Source: Strobilurus pachycystidiatus (taxonomy: Eukaryota; Basidiomycota; Agaricomycetes; Agaricales; Physalacriaceae). From it: DNA of 64,000 nucleotides. Of the stretch, positions 34,132-45,201 are shown piece after piece. Position numbers and translations under genes: made by a program. Positions within the stretch are counted from its first letter, which is position 1, and each line of letters starts with the position of its first letter. Location: assembly GCA_019915135.1 (NCBI GenBank), contig JAHLMK010000006.1, positions 2,604,001-2,668,000 of the forward strand. Direction: 5' to 3'. The notes under the pieces were generated by a model that saw only the letters and a program-made list of their open reading frames with translations, was not told where the DNA came from and did not search any database.

Positions 34132-35176
34132 ATGCTCTCGCTATTTCTTTCTCTCCTTGTGTAAGTGCATAAGCTCGCCGCAAGAGAAAATCTAACAGCC
34201 TTCCCCAAGGGTCTTGTTACCACTTTCCTTTTCATTGATGATCACGGCTCCAGTCAGCACCGCGGAATGTGTCGACACGCCCATACACATTACATGGGAA
34301 GAGTCTGACACTGAAACACTACGGTCATACTCAGGAAATACGGATTGGACCGAAACGTATTTGATGATTCCCTCTACTCTGTACACCAGCCTGCCGATGG
34401 CGACAGCTCGCAGACAGACATCCAATTTACCAGTCCGCTGTAAGTTACCCTTTGATAGTTGCCCAAAACTTACGTCCTTCAAGACGACACGTCGTTGTTG
34501 CGGTATCAGATACACAGTAAGTATCAGCTCGTCTAGTGATTCATGCAAATTTACCGATATGTCGAATCACAGGTCAGCGACGTTGAATCCCACTGATCCA
34601 AGAAGTGGCGCGATCGAAGTAATAGCCGATCCTAATTTCACCTGTGGCTCTACAAAGTATGTCTGCCACAAGTGTCATGCCGCCGAGGATTCCGAGGCAC
34701 CAATATTTCATGTTTATAGTAGCAGCAGTGACGATGGAGGCGAGGCAGCCTCCCTCCCCGACAATCCAGCCACCAATGGCAACACTTCAACGACGGTGAC
34801 TGCGTATGTCCATCTTCAACCGATCTCTCGCAATTTTCTCAAGTGCAACAGGAACCATACTGGTCTGATCGTGGGCATCGTGCTCGGAGCAGTGGCTTTC
34901 CTCGCCATGGCGGCAGGTGGAATTGGATGGTACACATGCCGAGTCCGACGGAAGGACGTGCAACCCTCCACCGTGTATGAGACCATCCCCACTCCATTCG
35001 TCACTTACCACGACTCGTCGGAGCCTCTCCAGACTCTACCTGCCTACTCGGCTATTTACGGGCGTCCGCCCTCGAGGGGTGGTGATTCCCCCCCGCCACT
35101 TCCCAATACCCAGGGAACAGCTGTGAACATCCCATCGCGGAAGGCTTTGCGTCGAGCCGCTATGGCCCGAGGTTAG
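34132..35176 (+). CDS. Secreted-type single-pass membrane protein, duplication copy 1 (frame one base short)
   Basis: Five exons inferred from the copy at 39867 and the relative at 58383: 34132-34160, 34210-34439, 34484-34516, 34573-34803 and 34852-35176. A signal peptide split by intron 1 (MLSLFLSLLV then VLLPLSFSL) leads to an ectodomain with AECVDTPIHITW, TVILRKYGLD, RHVVVAVSDT and a late Cys. The membrane span is HTGLIVGIVLGAVAFLAMAA, followed by basic residues (CRVRRK) and a Tyr/Pro-rich tail (YETIPTPF, LPAYSAIYGRPP). Exon sum is 848 nt: all intron phases agree except inside exon 2, where the frame slips by one between ITWEESDTE and TVILRKY, beside an AAA run. The relative at 58383 has the same kind of slip. 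Function unknown. Confidence 0.6.
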
Positions 35177-36108
35177 TAGAGCGGATGGATGCTTTTTAGC
35201 TGAGACTGTCGGGGCGTAAAGCTGTATACACCTCCGCGTTCACGGTGCGATGGGGAATAGTAGTTTGATTAATGATTGGCAGCAGTATCAACTCGCTGTA
35301 CTTGTAGCGCGTACGATATCGATATAACCACACATACGATTCCCATGTACATATGCTTCAAACCTTGCGTGATACCGGATCGCTGTGGGTTGTTTTCGAG
35401 GCAGTGTTCCCGGCGAAGACTACCAATATCAGTGCCGATGGAAAAGCGGGTGGGATATGCACTAATGGAAGGAAGGTGCGTCAAGTTGAACGTTCGAAGT
35501 TAACAATCATGGTAGATAAGACTCTCACTCACAGGAAGAAGCAGCGACGACGACAGGGAGTGCGGCCCGCTCCCCGTCCCCGGAGCGCGAAGCCCTGCCC
35601 GCCTCTCATAGCGCTACTACACCGCCGGGCCGGCCTGAACCGTTCACGTAAAATTCTCAACCGTTGCCTCGCCATCGGAAGAAATAGGAAGGCGCTTTTT
35701 ACGCCAGGAATCAACGGGCCGGACGCCGGAATACTAGTAATGTGGCGCACGGCGTCCACTCCATGGATCAGGAAATGGGAGACCGCGTCGGGAGCATGCG
35801 GATATAAGACAGCCGAGTGCGATCATGGGAAACAACGCGGGGGCGGGCCCAGAAAGGCAAAATGCGGGGTAAGCAGCAAGCCCCTATCTTGTGTTCTCTG
35901 TGGACGGCCAACATCATGCAACATGCCATAGGGCGCACTACAACGCTCTGTTATCTGGCAGGCCAAACCCCGCATCAATGTCGCGCAAATGCAGAGAAGA
36001 TCAGGCTGGGAGGATTCGGGTTGGTGAGAAGCAAGGTTTTCGCACGAGGCAGGCAGGTGAGTACTTATATAAAAGGCATGGATTGGGATGTGAGTGACGA
36101 CATCCATC
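35177..36108. other. Right third of copy 1: carries an orphan copy of the carrier-gene promoter
   Basis: No gene. Matches the sequence upstream of the dicarboxylate carrier (40894-41832) with many substitutions and small indels. It ends in the same TATATAAAAG and GACGACATCCATCAG, but runs into the Tc1 3' end of copy 2, not into a carrier gene. Confidence 0.65.
36066..36075 (+). promoter_or_regulatory. Orphan TATA box
   Basis: TATATAAAAG, the duplicate of the carrier-gene TATA box at 41788. No gene follows at the normal distance. Confidence 0.5.
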
Positions 36109-36157
36109 AGCCCATAATTCACGACTTCGACACAACTCTCGCAATTTCTCGGACGAC

Positions 36158-36198
36158 TTCCAAAAAAGGCAGGCAGGCATCAATTTATGCCGTTAGTG
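36158..36198 (-). repeat. Extra Tc1 right inverted repeat
   Basis: Identical to 30423-30463 and followed by TA (36199-36200). It has no transposase of its own and faces the left repeat at 29096, 7.1 kb away. Confidence 0.9.
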
Positions 36199-36200
36199 TA

Positions 36201-37942
36201 TGTGCACGCGCTAGAGTCTGACTCCCACCCAGACTCTCATCTACTCACATCTGTACATTTATCACCATTATTTGCTGTGCGTTCTGTCCTTCCCTCTTCT
36301 TAAGCCGGGAACCGGTACGTACGGCGTGGCCGACTGCTCGGCTGCGCAAGTTGCCAGGCACTTTGTCAGCAGAGTCCAGACCACCACGTGCATCCGCGCT
36401 GCTCTCTTCCAAGTTCCCACACTGCAGTGACAACGCGCCAACCGCCTTTCGGAATTCATCGCCGCCCCCACAACCGCGCACGCCGACACTATGGAACGGG
36501 CATGGATACCCATGGAGCTTCTGGTCGTGTCCAACTTGGCGGGGACGACGGCAGTATTGGAATACTATATGGACTACGTGCGTTTGTTTTGTAGCTTATT
36601 GTGGGATGGCGCTAACGAGGCTCCTTGACGCAGTTCTCGACTCGCAGAATCTACCAGTGCTCGGTATCGCTGCGTCCGTTGACCGATCTTGGTCGCTAGC
36701 CTTTTGACTTCGCGATGGGCGCTTACTGGACGAGGAAGAGGAAATGCTGGACGCCGCACACACTTGTCACTCCGCGCAAATTTCCGACACCGGCTACTAC
36801 CACAACCAGAAAGAGCTACACGTCGAATTCTACGCCTCTCTCGGCCACACCAGGTGTCAAGCCAGGTGTACAACTACGCTGCCCTGCCACTCGTACACGC
36901 TTCTGAAGCGCCCGCCTTGTCTCCTTCATACTCAATCACTCACCCGCACCCGTTCCCTCCCGTTCCGCGCACACCCTCATCCCCACATGTGCCCGAACGC
37001 AACACATCGCAGTAGCAGGCAAAGCACTCGCGCTCCCAATCAGGCCAGGCGAATCCGAGTAGCGTGGGGGGAATACGCGAGCTCTGTGGCGGGGAGAACG
37101 CGAAGAATATCAAAGACACGAAGGTACGTTCGCGACTGTTGCTCTTGGGTGAAAGTGGTTCGTTCGCAGACTAGAGATATGGATGTGGATAGTGTTTCAC
37201 GATATCCGGAGGAGGAGGAGGGTCTGAATTGGTTTGTTGTTTTCTTTCAATTTGTGTTCTGCATGCTGATTTGATATGGTCAGACCTTGGCTTCCCATCT
37301 TCCAGCGGCGCAACCACATACAGTTGATCCCAACCCGCCTGTTCCGTCAACAAGCCCTCTACCGTTATCGGTGACGGGCCCAGCCATCACGCAGCCTGTG
37401 CCTACAATGCCAACAAACCTCAATTCAGTAGCGCCGACGAACTCCAATCCCTGCCCATGGAACAGACCCCCAACCACGACGTCATCTCCATGCGCGCTGA
37501 ACACGATTTCTTCCACGCGTAGGACACGGCATCGACGCGCGAACCCAGAACCCACGCGGCGCTCACCATGTGGGTCCTCGGTCAAAAACGATCCTGGAGC
37601 GGCATGGGCAACCGATGAAGCGGGGAGCGTCCACCTCGCTGTTGTCTTTTAACCTGCTCACCGCCTCCTTGCGCTTACGCCCATCGCCTCTTCGCCTTCC
37701 AACCAGCTCTTCGCCCACTCCACAGCTTCCAACCCAATCCGTTGATGTTCAAGGTTCCGAGAACGACTGCCTCTACCTCGGCCCAATTCCCGTGCTGATC
37801 TCGACCGAGTGGCTCAATGAAAGGGGAATGCTGCTGAGAGGAGATCGAGCCCAACACGCCGGCGAATGCTGCGTTCCAGCCTCGCATCTTTATTCTCGTG
37901 TCGGTCAGGAGGTGGTTGAAGAGTCCCTTTGGGAAAGTTATG
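36201..37942 (+). pseudogene. Decayed or unidentified coding region, copy 2
   Basis: Same content and same in-frame TAG as 30466-32207. The only difference seen is C at 37711. Confidence 0.35.
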
Positions 37943-38005
37943 GCGCTTTGGGAGGTGATGGATATCGCAGCACAGAGGGAACGTGGATGCATGATCTATA
38001 TATGA
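37943..38005 (+). pseudogene. C-terminal fragment of a family A F-box gene, copy 2
   Basis: Identical to 32208-32270 (ALWEVMDIAAQRERG). Confidence 0.65.
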
Positions 38006-38204
38006 ATTTGTGAACGTCCGGTTCGGTAGAAAGTACTATATAGTACCTCCATCTCGTTGATTGACTATGCTGTGTTGTCTCGTTTCCCGTATCGACGTTC
38101 CTGTCACCATACTGTAAAGGTCTCCAGACAGGCGATATTCGACTGCCAAAATAGGTTTGATCCTCGCTGACTAAGCTTGCCTGTCTTTTGTTTGAACGAT
38201 CACG

Positions 38205-39273
38205 ATGACATCCGACATTGATATCACCCTGCGTTTTCCGCCTCTCCCTGTAGACGTGGGTCGGCTCATCCTTGAGACGTCCGCCGACAACGACCCCAAG
38301 ACCGCTTCTGCTCTTGTGTGTGTATCCAAAGCTGTCCGTGCATGGTGAGTCATGGTTCATTTCGCTCTCTCTCCTCCTTCTAAGCGTGGATGTTAGGATC
38401 GATCCGGTCTTATATAGGGACATCTGCCTCACAACCTCAGGCCAGACGGATGCGCTGGTTAGCACGATCCAAACTCGCCTGCCACACTATCCCTCTTTCT
38501 TCGCCAGCAACGTGAAAACCCTCGTTTTCCGGCAGGATGCGACGACAGACGCGCGGGCCTGCGAATTCGTCTTGGAACATTGTCCCAGCGTACACACACT
38601 TTCCTATTGGAGACACTCGCAGCCAAGAATGTCCCAGCCATTACGCTCATTCCAGTCCCCGCATGGCGCGCTCCAACGCCTGTCCTTGCAGCCGGGAAGT
38701 GCAGAGGCTTTTCAAGCCTTGATACCCTCCCTCCCTTCCTCCGTATCCCATCTACGCCTCAAGTATTGGGCAATGACACAGCCCCTGGATGTTCCTGATT
38801 GGGCCGCATTGTTCAGACAATGTAACCATCTCACACATCTCTTCATGGACTACTCCCTGCTCGCCTCATCTACATACACAAGTGCAATACGGTCTCGCCT
38901 GACTCCGCTACTTGCATTGCACGCACCCTCGCTGCGTCACATAATATGTGTCTTGAACTTTTGGCAACATACACATCCACGGTCACGTACGCAGCTATTG
39001 CATCCGTCGAATTGGGGGCACCCAAGTCAGGCTCGAAAGATGTACAAAGAGTTCATATCGGACCCGCGCGTGGTCTTTGTTGGACTTCAGCCGGATAGAC
39101 CTGAGGTTCCTGCGGTGGAGGAGGTCCCCGGCCTTGTGATGTTGCGCGTGGATCTCGAAAATTGGATCATGAGGAATGATGGCCTGCTAGGTTGGGACCT
39201 GACTCCGAGAGTCAAAGGTCTCGATGTCTGGGACATAGCGGAGATGGCAGCGCGGGAAAGGAGATCTGATTGA
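38205..39273 (+). CDS. F-box protein, family A, duplication copy 2
   Basis: Exons 38205-38344 and 38397-39273; 338 residues, identical to the protein at 32470-33538, including the split Trp codon and intron. If both copies are real, the gene is doubled in dose with its own promoter, since about 2 kb upstream is duplicated too. Confidence 0.84.
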
Positions 39274-39866
39274 GATGTTGATTTCCTGCAGTGGACTCAC
39301 AAGTCGCTGCAGACTTCGCTGATTATTACTATTTCTTCGAACTTTTTGACTCTTGAATAGAAGAGCCTGACGTTACCCAGACTCTCTTTTATCTACTCCC
39401 ATCTGACTCCCGGCACGACACGAGCCACGCGGCGGCTTCCATTTCGACATGATGATCGGCAAGCAGCCTTCTTCAACCATCAACTTGACAAATGTCCATT
39501 ATAGACATCAACCGATTCGTCCTTCGTGATCGAGGCTGCCCGACCGTCGACTTGGAGGCACTATCGTGCCACTGCTTGGGTGCTACGCTCTGGGGTTGTG
39601 TTGACGTTATCGTGATAGTCGTGAGGGTTCCTCCCTCGACTTTTGTTCATCATCCTGCGACCATGCATGTACTCCCAGGCAATGCATCCCAAATCCTATA
39701 CAGCTCTTCCTTCGTCTGTGATGCTGCCTTGGTTTTCGATGTCAGTTCGTCGACCATTGCCGCCATCCGAGCCTTTGTCATATCATGATCATGATCATAC
39801 GGCCAGCGAGTATAACTCGACGCAACACGAACCGCTACTTCTGATCCTCAACAGATACCTACTCTA
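39274..39866. other. Spacer, copy 2
   Basis: Same as 33539-34131; no gene supported. Confidence 0.4.
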
Positions 39867-40893
39867 ATGCTCTCGCTATTTCTTTCTCTCCTTGTGTAAG
39901 TGCATAAGCTCGCCGCAAGAGAAAATCTAACAGCCTTCCCCAAGGGTCTTGTTACCACTTTCCTTTTCATTGATGATCACGGCTCCAGTCAGCACCGCGG
40001 AATGTGTCGACACGCCCATACACATTACATGGGAAGAGTCTGACACTGAAACACTACGGTCATACTCAGGAAATACGGATTGGACCGAAACGTATTTGAT
40101 GATTCCCTCTACTCTGTACACCAGCCTGCCGATGGCGACAGCTCGCAGACAGACATCCAATTTACCAGTCCGCTGTAAGTTACCCTTTGATAGTTGCCCA
40201 AAACTTACGTCCTTCAAGACGACACGTCGTTGTTGCGGTATCAGATACACAGTAAGTATCAGCTCGTCTAGTGATTCATGCAAATTTACCGATATGTCGA
40301 ATCACAGGTCAGCGACGTTGAATCCCACTGATCCAAGAAGTGGCGCGATCGAAGTAATAGCCGATCCTAACTTTACCTGTGGCTCTACAAAGTATGCCGC
40401 CGAGGGTTCCGAGGCACCAATATTTCATGTTTATAGTGGCAGCAGTGACGATGGAGGCGAGGCAGCCTCCCTCCCTGACAATCCAGCCACCAATGGCAAC
40501 ACTTCAACGACGGTGACTGCGTATGTCCATCTTCAACTGATCTCCCGCAATTTTTCCATGTACAATAGGAACCATACTGGTCTGATCGTGGGCATCGTGC
40601 TCGGAGCAGTGGGTTTCCTCGCCATGGCGGCAGGTGGAGTTGCATGGTACACATGCCGAGTCCGACGGAAGGACGTGCAACCCTCGACCGTGTATGAGAC
40701 CATCCCCACTCCATTCGTCACTTACCACGACTCGTCGGAGCCTCTCCAGACTCTACCTGCCTACTCGGCTATTTACGGGCGTCCGCCCTCGAGGGGTGGT
40801 GACCTCCCCCCGCCACTTCCCAATACCCAGGGAACAGCTGTGAACATCCCATCGCGGAAGGCTTTGCGTCGAGCCGCTATGGCCCGAGGTTAG
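39867..40893 (+). CDS. Secreted-type single-pass membrane protein, duplication copy 2 (frame one base short)
   Basis: Exons 39867-39895, 39945-40174, 40219-40251, 40308-40520 and 40569-40893. Same signal peptide, ectodomain, span and tail as 34132-35176, and the same one-base slip in exon 2. From exon 4 on the copies differ: this one lacks an 18-base, in-frame segment (six residues including two Cys) near 40396, and carries changes such as HTGLIVGIVLGAVGFLAMAA in the span. The last intron differs strongly while the flanking exons are conserved, which supports exon 5 as coding. Confidence 0.6.
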
Positions 40894-41787
40894 TAGAGCG
40901 GAAGGATGCTTTTTAGCTGAGACTGTCGGGGCGTAAAGCTGTATACACCTTCGCGTTCACGGTGCGATGGGGAATAGTAGTTCGATCAATGATTTGCAGC
41001 AGTATCAACTGGCTGTACTTGTAGCGTGTACGATATCGATATAACCACACTGGTCGGTGTATACGATTCCCATGTACACATGCTTCAAACCTTGCGTGAT
41101 ACCGGATCGCTGTGGGGCTTTTTCGAGGCAGAGTGTTCTCGGCGAACGACTACCGATATCGGTGCCGACGGAAACTTGAAAGCGGGTGGGATATGCACTA
41201 ATGGAAGGAAGGTGCGTGAAGTTGAACATTCGAAGTTAACAATCATGGTAGATATGACTCTCACTCACAGGAGAAAGCAGCGACGACGTCAGGCAGTGCG
41301 GCCCGCTCCCCGTCCCCGGAGCGCGAAGCCCTGCCCGCCTCTCAGAGTCATAGCGCTACTACACCGCCGGGCCGGCTGAACCGTTCACGTACCTCTCAAC
41401 CGTTGCCGCACCATCGGAAGAAACAGGCAGGCGGTACTACGCTAGGACTCAGCGGACCGGATGCCGGAGTCTGTGGCGCACGCCAAACGATCAGGAAATG
41501 GGAGACCGTCTACTGGTGGGAAGTCGGGAGCATGCGGATATAAGACAGCCGAGTGCGATCATGGGAAATCCGAAACAACGCGCGGCAGAATGCGGGGTAA
41601 GCCCCTATTTCGTGTTCTCTGTGGACGGCCAACATCGATATCATGATTCATGGGGCGCGCTATAAAGCCCTGTTATCTGACAGGCCAAACCCCGCATCAA
41701 TGTCGCGCAAATGAAGAGAAGACTAGCCTGGGACGATTCGGGTTGGTGAGAAGCAAGGTTTTCGCACGAGGCAGGCAGGTGAGTACT
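40894..41787. other. Upstream region of the carrier gene
   Basis: GC-rich stretch near 41275-41400 and no coding evidence. Diverged partner of 35177-36065. Confidence 0.5.
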
Positions 41788-41797
41788 TATATAAAAG
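41788..41797 (+). promoter_or_regulatory. TATA box of the dicarboxylate carrier gene
   Basis: TATATAAAAG, 124 bp before the ATG at 41921. Confidence 0.5.
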
Positions 41798-41920
41798 GCA
41801 TGGATTGGGATGCGAGTGACGACATCCATCAGCACCTGCCATCCTACCTTGTCTCGCTCGCCCATCAGCGCTATCGTTACTGCCATCAGCACCGAACGCG
41901 ACGACTAGCACATCGCAACC

Positions 41921-43579
41921 ATGTCCGGCGCACTAGCAACCCCGCCCAAGAAGCAGCCGTACCCGTTCTGGCTGGGCGGTCTCGCAGCGACGATTGCGGC
42001 CAGCATCACCCAGTGCGTTCGTCGTTTCTTAGCCCCGTCCCCCGCCATCGTTGCACCTGCTTCCCTCCCATCTCGCTCACCGATTAGCCCGCCGACCCCG
42101 CATTGATCACCCATCCATCCCATGACCACTCCACACCAGCTGACGCGCCACACAGCCCGCTCGACCTCACCAAGGTCCGCCTCCAAGCCTCCGGCGACAA
42201 GCGCATGCTCGAGAGTCTCAAGAAGACCGTCCACACCGCCGGTGCGCCCGCCCTCCCCTTCTTTCTTTCTCCGTATGTCATGCTCACACAACACACCCTT
42301 TAGGCGTACGCGGCCTCTTCGACGGGATCTCCGGAACATGGATGCGGCAGATGTCGTACTCGATGTGTCGCTTCTGGGCGTACGACGAGAGCAAGAAGCT
42401 CATCGGCGCGGGCAAGGACGCGCCAGCGTGGAAACTCGCTGCCGCGGGCAGTATGGGTGAGTACGCTGTAATCCTTTCAATTTGTCGTGGGGCGCGCCCT
42501 CGTGCCCATTGGGGAGCACACCGACGCGTTGGGGACGAGAACGCGAAGATATGTTCCATTGGGGACGCTCTTGTTCGCGCGCGCACCTGGGTCCTGTTCC
42601 CGATCCCAATCCCGCATTCACTCATCCCTTCATTCTAATTCGATTCTAACCCACAATCTTTTGATCCCCAGCGGGTGGTATCGCAGGCCTGGTGGGGAAT
42701 CCCGGTGGTACGACTCTCAACTCAATTTTGTCTTTCTTTCTGGGATTGATCTGGACACAGAAATCGTGATGGTGCGCCTGCAGGGCGATTTCGCGAAACC
42801 GCCGGAGAAGAGGTTTAACTATAAGCATTGTTTTGATGCGTTGTTCCGGGTGCGTGTTCCTTTGCTAATACTACGACGTGTACTGACTTCGAGCTCGATC
42901 TAGATGGTGAAAGAAGAAGGTCCATCCTCCCTCCTACGCGGAGCAGGCCCGAACGTGTTCCGCGCGGTGCTGATGAACGCGTCCCAGCTCGCGTCGTATG
43001 ATTTCTTCAAGGCAGAGCTCTTGAAGGGCGTGTTGGATCTGGATAGTAGTGTGGTGTCGTGGCATTTCAAGGTACGTATCCGCGATCCACGGTTCATCGT
43101 TGTTCCGCGGCTTATGGGTTGTTTATATGGTGTAGGACAACATCTACTGCCACTTCACGGCGAGCTTTGCAGCGGGGACTGTCGCCACCACGGTGTGCAG
43201 TCCGGCGGATGTGCTGAAGAGCAGGATCATGAACGCGAGTGGGCCGGGGAGTAATGTGCGTTCCTTTCGTCTAACCCTATCACATTCACCCCCTCTCCTC
43301 CACTCCTCCCCTCCCCTTCTCCACCGCCCCTCTTCTCCTCCACCCTTCTTCCCTTTTTTACCACTCCAATCCCAAACTGACTCCCTTTTGTTCCTTGAAT
43401 AGTCAACCATCGGCGTCATCCGCTCCTCGCTGAAGAACGAAGGCGCGATGTTCATGTTCAAGGGCTGGGTGCCCGCGTGGATGCGGCTCCAGCCGACGAC
43501 GATCCTCATCTTTTTGACGCTGGAGCAGCTGAAGAATGGCGTGGATTGGACGCGGGGGAAGGGGTGGACGATTTTCTAA
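41921..43579 (+). CDS. DIC1: Mitochondrial dicarboxylate carrier
   Basis: Inner-membrane transporter exchanging malate or succinate for phosphate. Eight exons: 41921-42012, 42156-42241, 42304-42456, 42672-42707, 42761-42849, 42904-43071, 43136-43255 and 43403-43579; all phases agree; 306 residues, normal for the family. The three mitochondrial-carrier repeats are clear: HPLDLTKVRLQ after helix 1, NPGEIVMVRLQGD after helix 3 and SPADVLKSRIMN after helix 5. The second motif lacks a basic residue at position 6, as in the DIC branch. KPPEKRFNYKHCFDALFRM and GAGPNVFRAVLMNASQLASY are also typical of fungal DIC. The start MSGALATPPKKQPYPFWLGG has no cleavable presequence, as expected. Its upstream 0.9 kb is the right third of duplication copy 2. 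Confidence 0.9.
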
Positions 43580-44575
43580 AGGGGTGATGGTGGGGTGGAC
43601 GAAGGAGAATGGGTGGGTAGGGTGGAGGATGGGTGGCGGGGAATGGGTGGTAGGGGGGTCTAGAGACGATGCATTGTACTTGTCACTTTTTTTTCATTTG
43701 CTTATTGTATATCTGTTTTTTCGGTTCATAGTCCAGCCATTGAGTTTGTCGCGGGCGTAGTTTTTAAATTTGGGTTCCGTCGTGGATTCATTGACGTAGC
43801 AGCTCCTCACCCAGGGTCAGAGTTGGGCTAGAATGAAGGTAGGGCGGGAACGACGGTGATGTTTTGCCTTGAGAAACTCGAATGGCTCACCCCGTTCCAT
43901 CCGAAACACAAGAGATCGCAAAACATGTGACGTGTTGAAGACATGCTAGCGAGCGCGCACCAATGAGTCTGCACCCCCAGATATGAGAATGCAGCTACCA
44001 CGGCCCACGGGGACCCACACTTCCACCTTCATCCGTGCTCGTCGCCAATCATCATCATCTTGTATGGAACGCCGATCAGCGGCCGCCGTGAAGGTATCTG
44101 TCGATGATACCCTTGAGAGTCTGAGGTAGCTCCGCATATATCCTTGCGCGTGAATACCGACGTCGAGTGTGGCGGGTGTCTCGACGCCGGTAGTTGCGCC
44201 GGCGGATCCGTAATGTTTTACGGTGGTCCATAATCCATCACCGGAAAAAAAACTCTTAGCGTCAGATGTTTCGCTCTGTTCGAGGCAAATGACAAGGTGT
44301 GACATGTGGCGCACCTAGACGTAGGCTTTTCCTCAGCCTCGACTATGGATCCAAGGGGTGAGACCCACACTTCCACCGTCATCATCATCATACACGAGAC
44401 GCCGATCAGCGTTCTGCGGCTACGGGTGAGGAAAGACCGACTGACTCAAATGTGGCGTGCGGCGCGACTTGAGTGTTGCGGGCTTCGCACTGAGTTGTTC
44501 ACCGCTGACTTGAAACCTCACTGGCATAAAAGCGGTGTGGAACTTGGAGTTGTTATCGCACAACCAGCCCACACC
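43580..44575. repeat. Intergenic with an imperfect direct repeat
   Basis: No gene. About 60-75 bp recur: ACCCACACTTCCACC followed by CATCATCATC and GACGCCGATCAGCG-like sequence at about 44009-44085 and 44362-44425. The second copy lies 150 bp upstream of the small secreted-protein candidate. Confidence 0.5.
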
Positions 44576-44776
44576 ATGCAATTCACAACCTTCATCGCAG
44601 TCCTCGTCCTTGCCATCACGGCAAGTGGAGCACCTGTACGTCTCGCAGTCTCCTCTCTGCGCAGCTAGGATGCCAAGCACGACTTGCATAGGTGTTGGAT
44701 CCGGAACTATACGCCGCGCGATCGCTTGATTGCAGGCGGGCTGAGTAAGAACATTCCTAGGTGTACTTGTCGTTGA
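44576..44776 (+). CDS. Candidate very small secreted protein
   Basis: Exon 1 (44576-44635) encodes a 20-residue signal-peptide-like start, MQFTTFIAVLVLAITASGAP. A GTACGT donor and a CTAG acceptor at 44667-44668 give a 33-nt intron and an in-frame 35-residue exon 2 (DAKHDLHRCWIRNYTPRDRL..., ending PRCTCR), total 55 residues with three Cys in the mature part. CATAAAAG lies about 50 bp upstream. The intron is shorter than others here, which is the main doubt; without splicing the product is only 30 residues. No family recognised. Confidence 0.38.
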
Positions 44777-45201
44777 GTCTTAACTGACGCGTGTCCTTTT
44801 ATGTTTAGAGACAGCGGCCCGTCATGTTAGGAATTTTGGATGCGGAGAGCTGCCGAATAGACGTGCCACTCCTCGTGCGAACGAGGATTTTTTGAGGACC
44901 TCAACCGCAGAGATAAAGATATGTTCCAGGTTTAATGTAGTACATACAACGCAGACTTGCGAGGTTACAATCATCGAGGCCGTTTTAGATGCGAATATTA
45001 CTGGGGTTACCACATGAGCTACGACAGCATGAACTTGAAATGTAAGGGGCAAGTTCTATAAGTATAACGGGAAGAACATACAATACAACATGTACATTCC
45101 ATATGTATACAGTCATCACTCGCAAGTAGGAGCGTCAGAGACGCTCAGACAAGAGCGCGAATTAGTCTGCGGAGATTCACGAAGGAGTTATCGACCCCAT
45201 A
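44777..45201. other. Intergenic
   Basis: No gene or element recognised. Confidence 0.35.

Larger units (their letters stand above)
30374..36108 (+). repeat. Direct tandem duplication, copy 1 (about 5.7 kb)
   Basis: Matches 36109-41832 in direct orientation with an offset of 5735 bp. The unit holds 90 bp of the Tc1 3' end, a decayed coding stretch, an F-box tail fragment, an intact F-box gene, a membrane-protein gene and, at its right end, the promoter region of the mitochondrial carrier gene. Copies look the same from 30374 to about 34670 (one base difference noticed, 31976 T versus 37711 C), then differ by scattered substitutions and indels up to 36108. Confidence 0.93.
36109..41832 (+). 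repeat. Direct tandem duplication, copy 2
   Basis: Second copy of the 5.7-kb unit. It starts with the Tc1 3' end (AGCCCATAATTCACG) fused to CATCC ATC of copy 1, sharing only AG at the junction, and ends at 41832, where the carrier gene's own sequence goes on. Same genes as copy 1. Confidence 0.93.
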
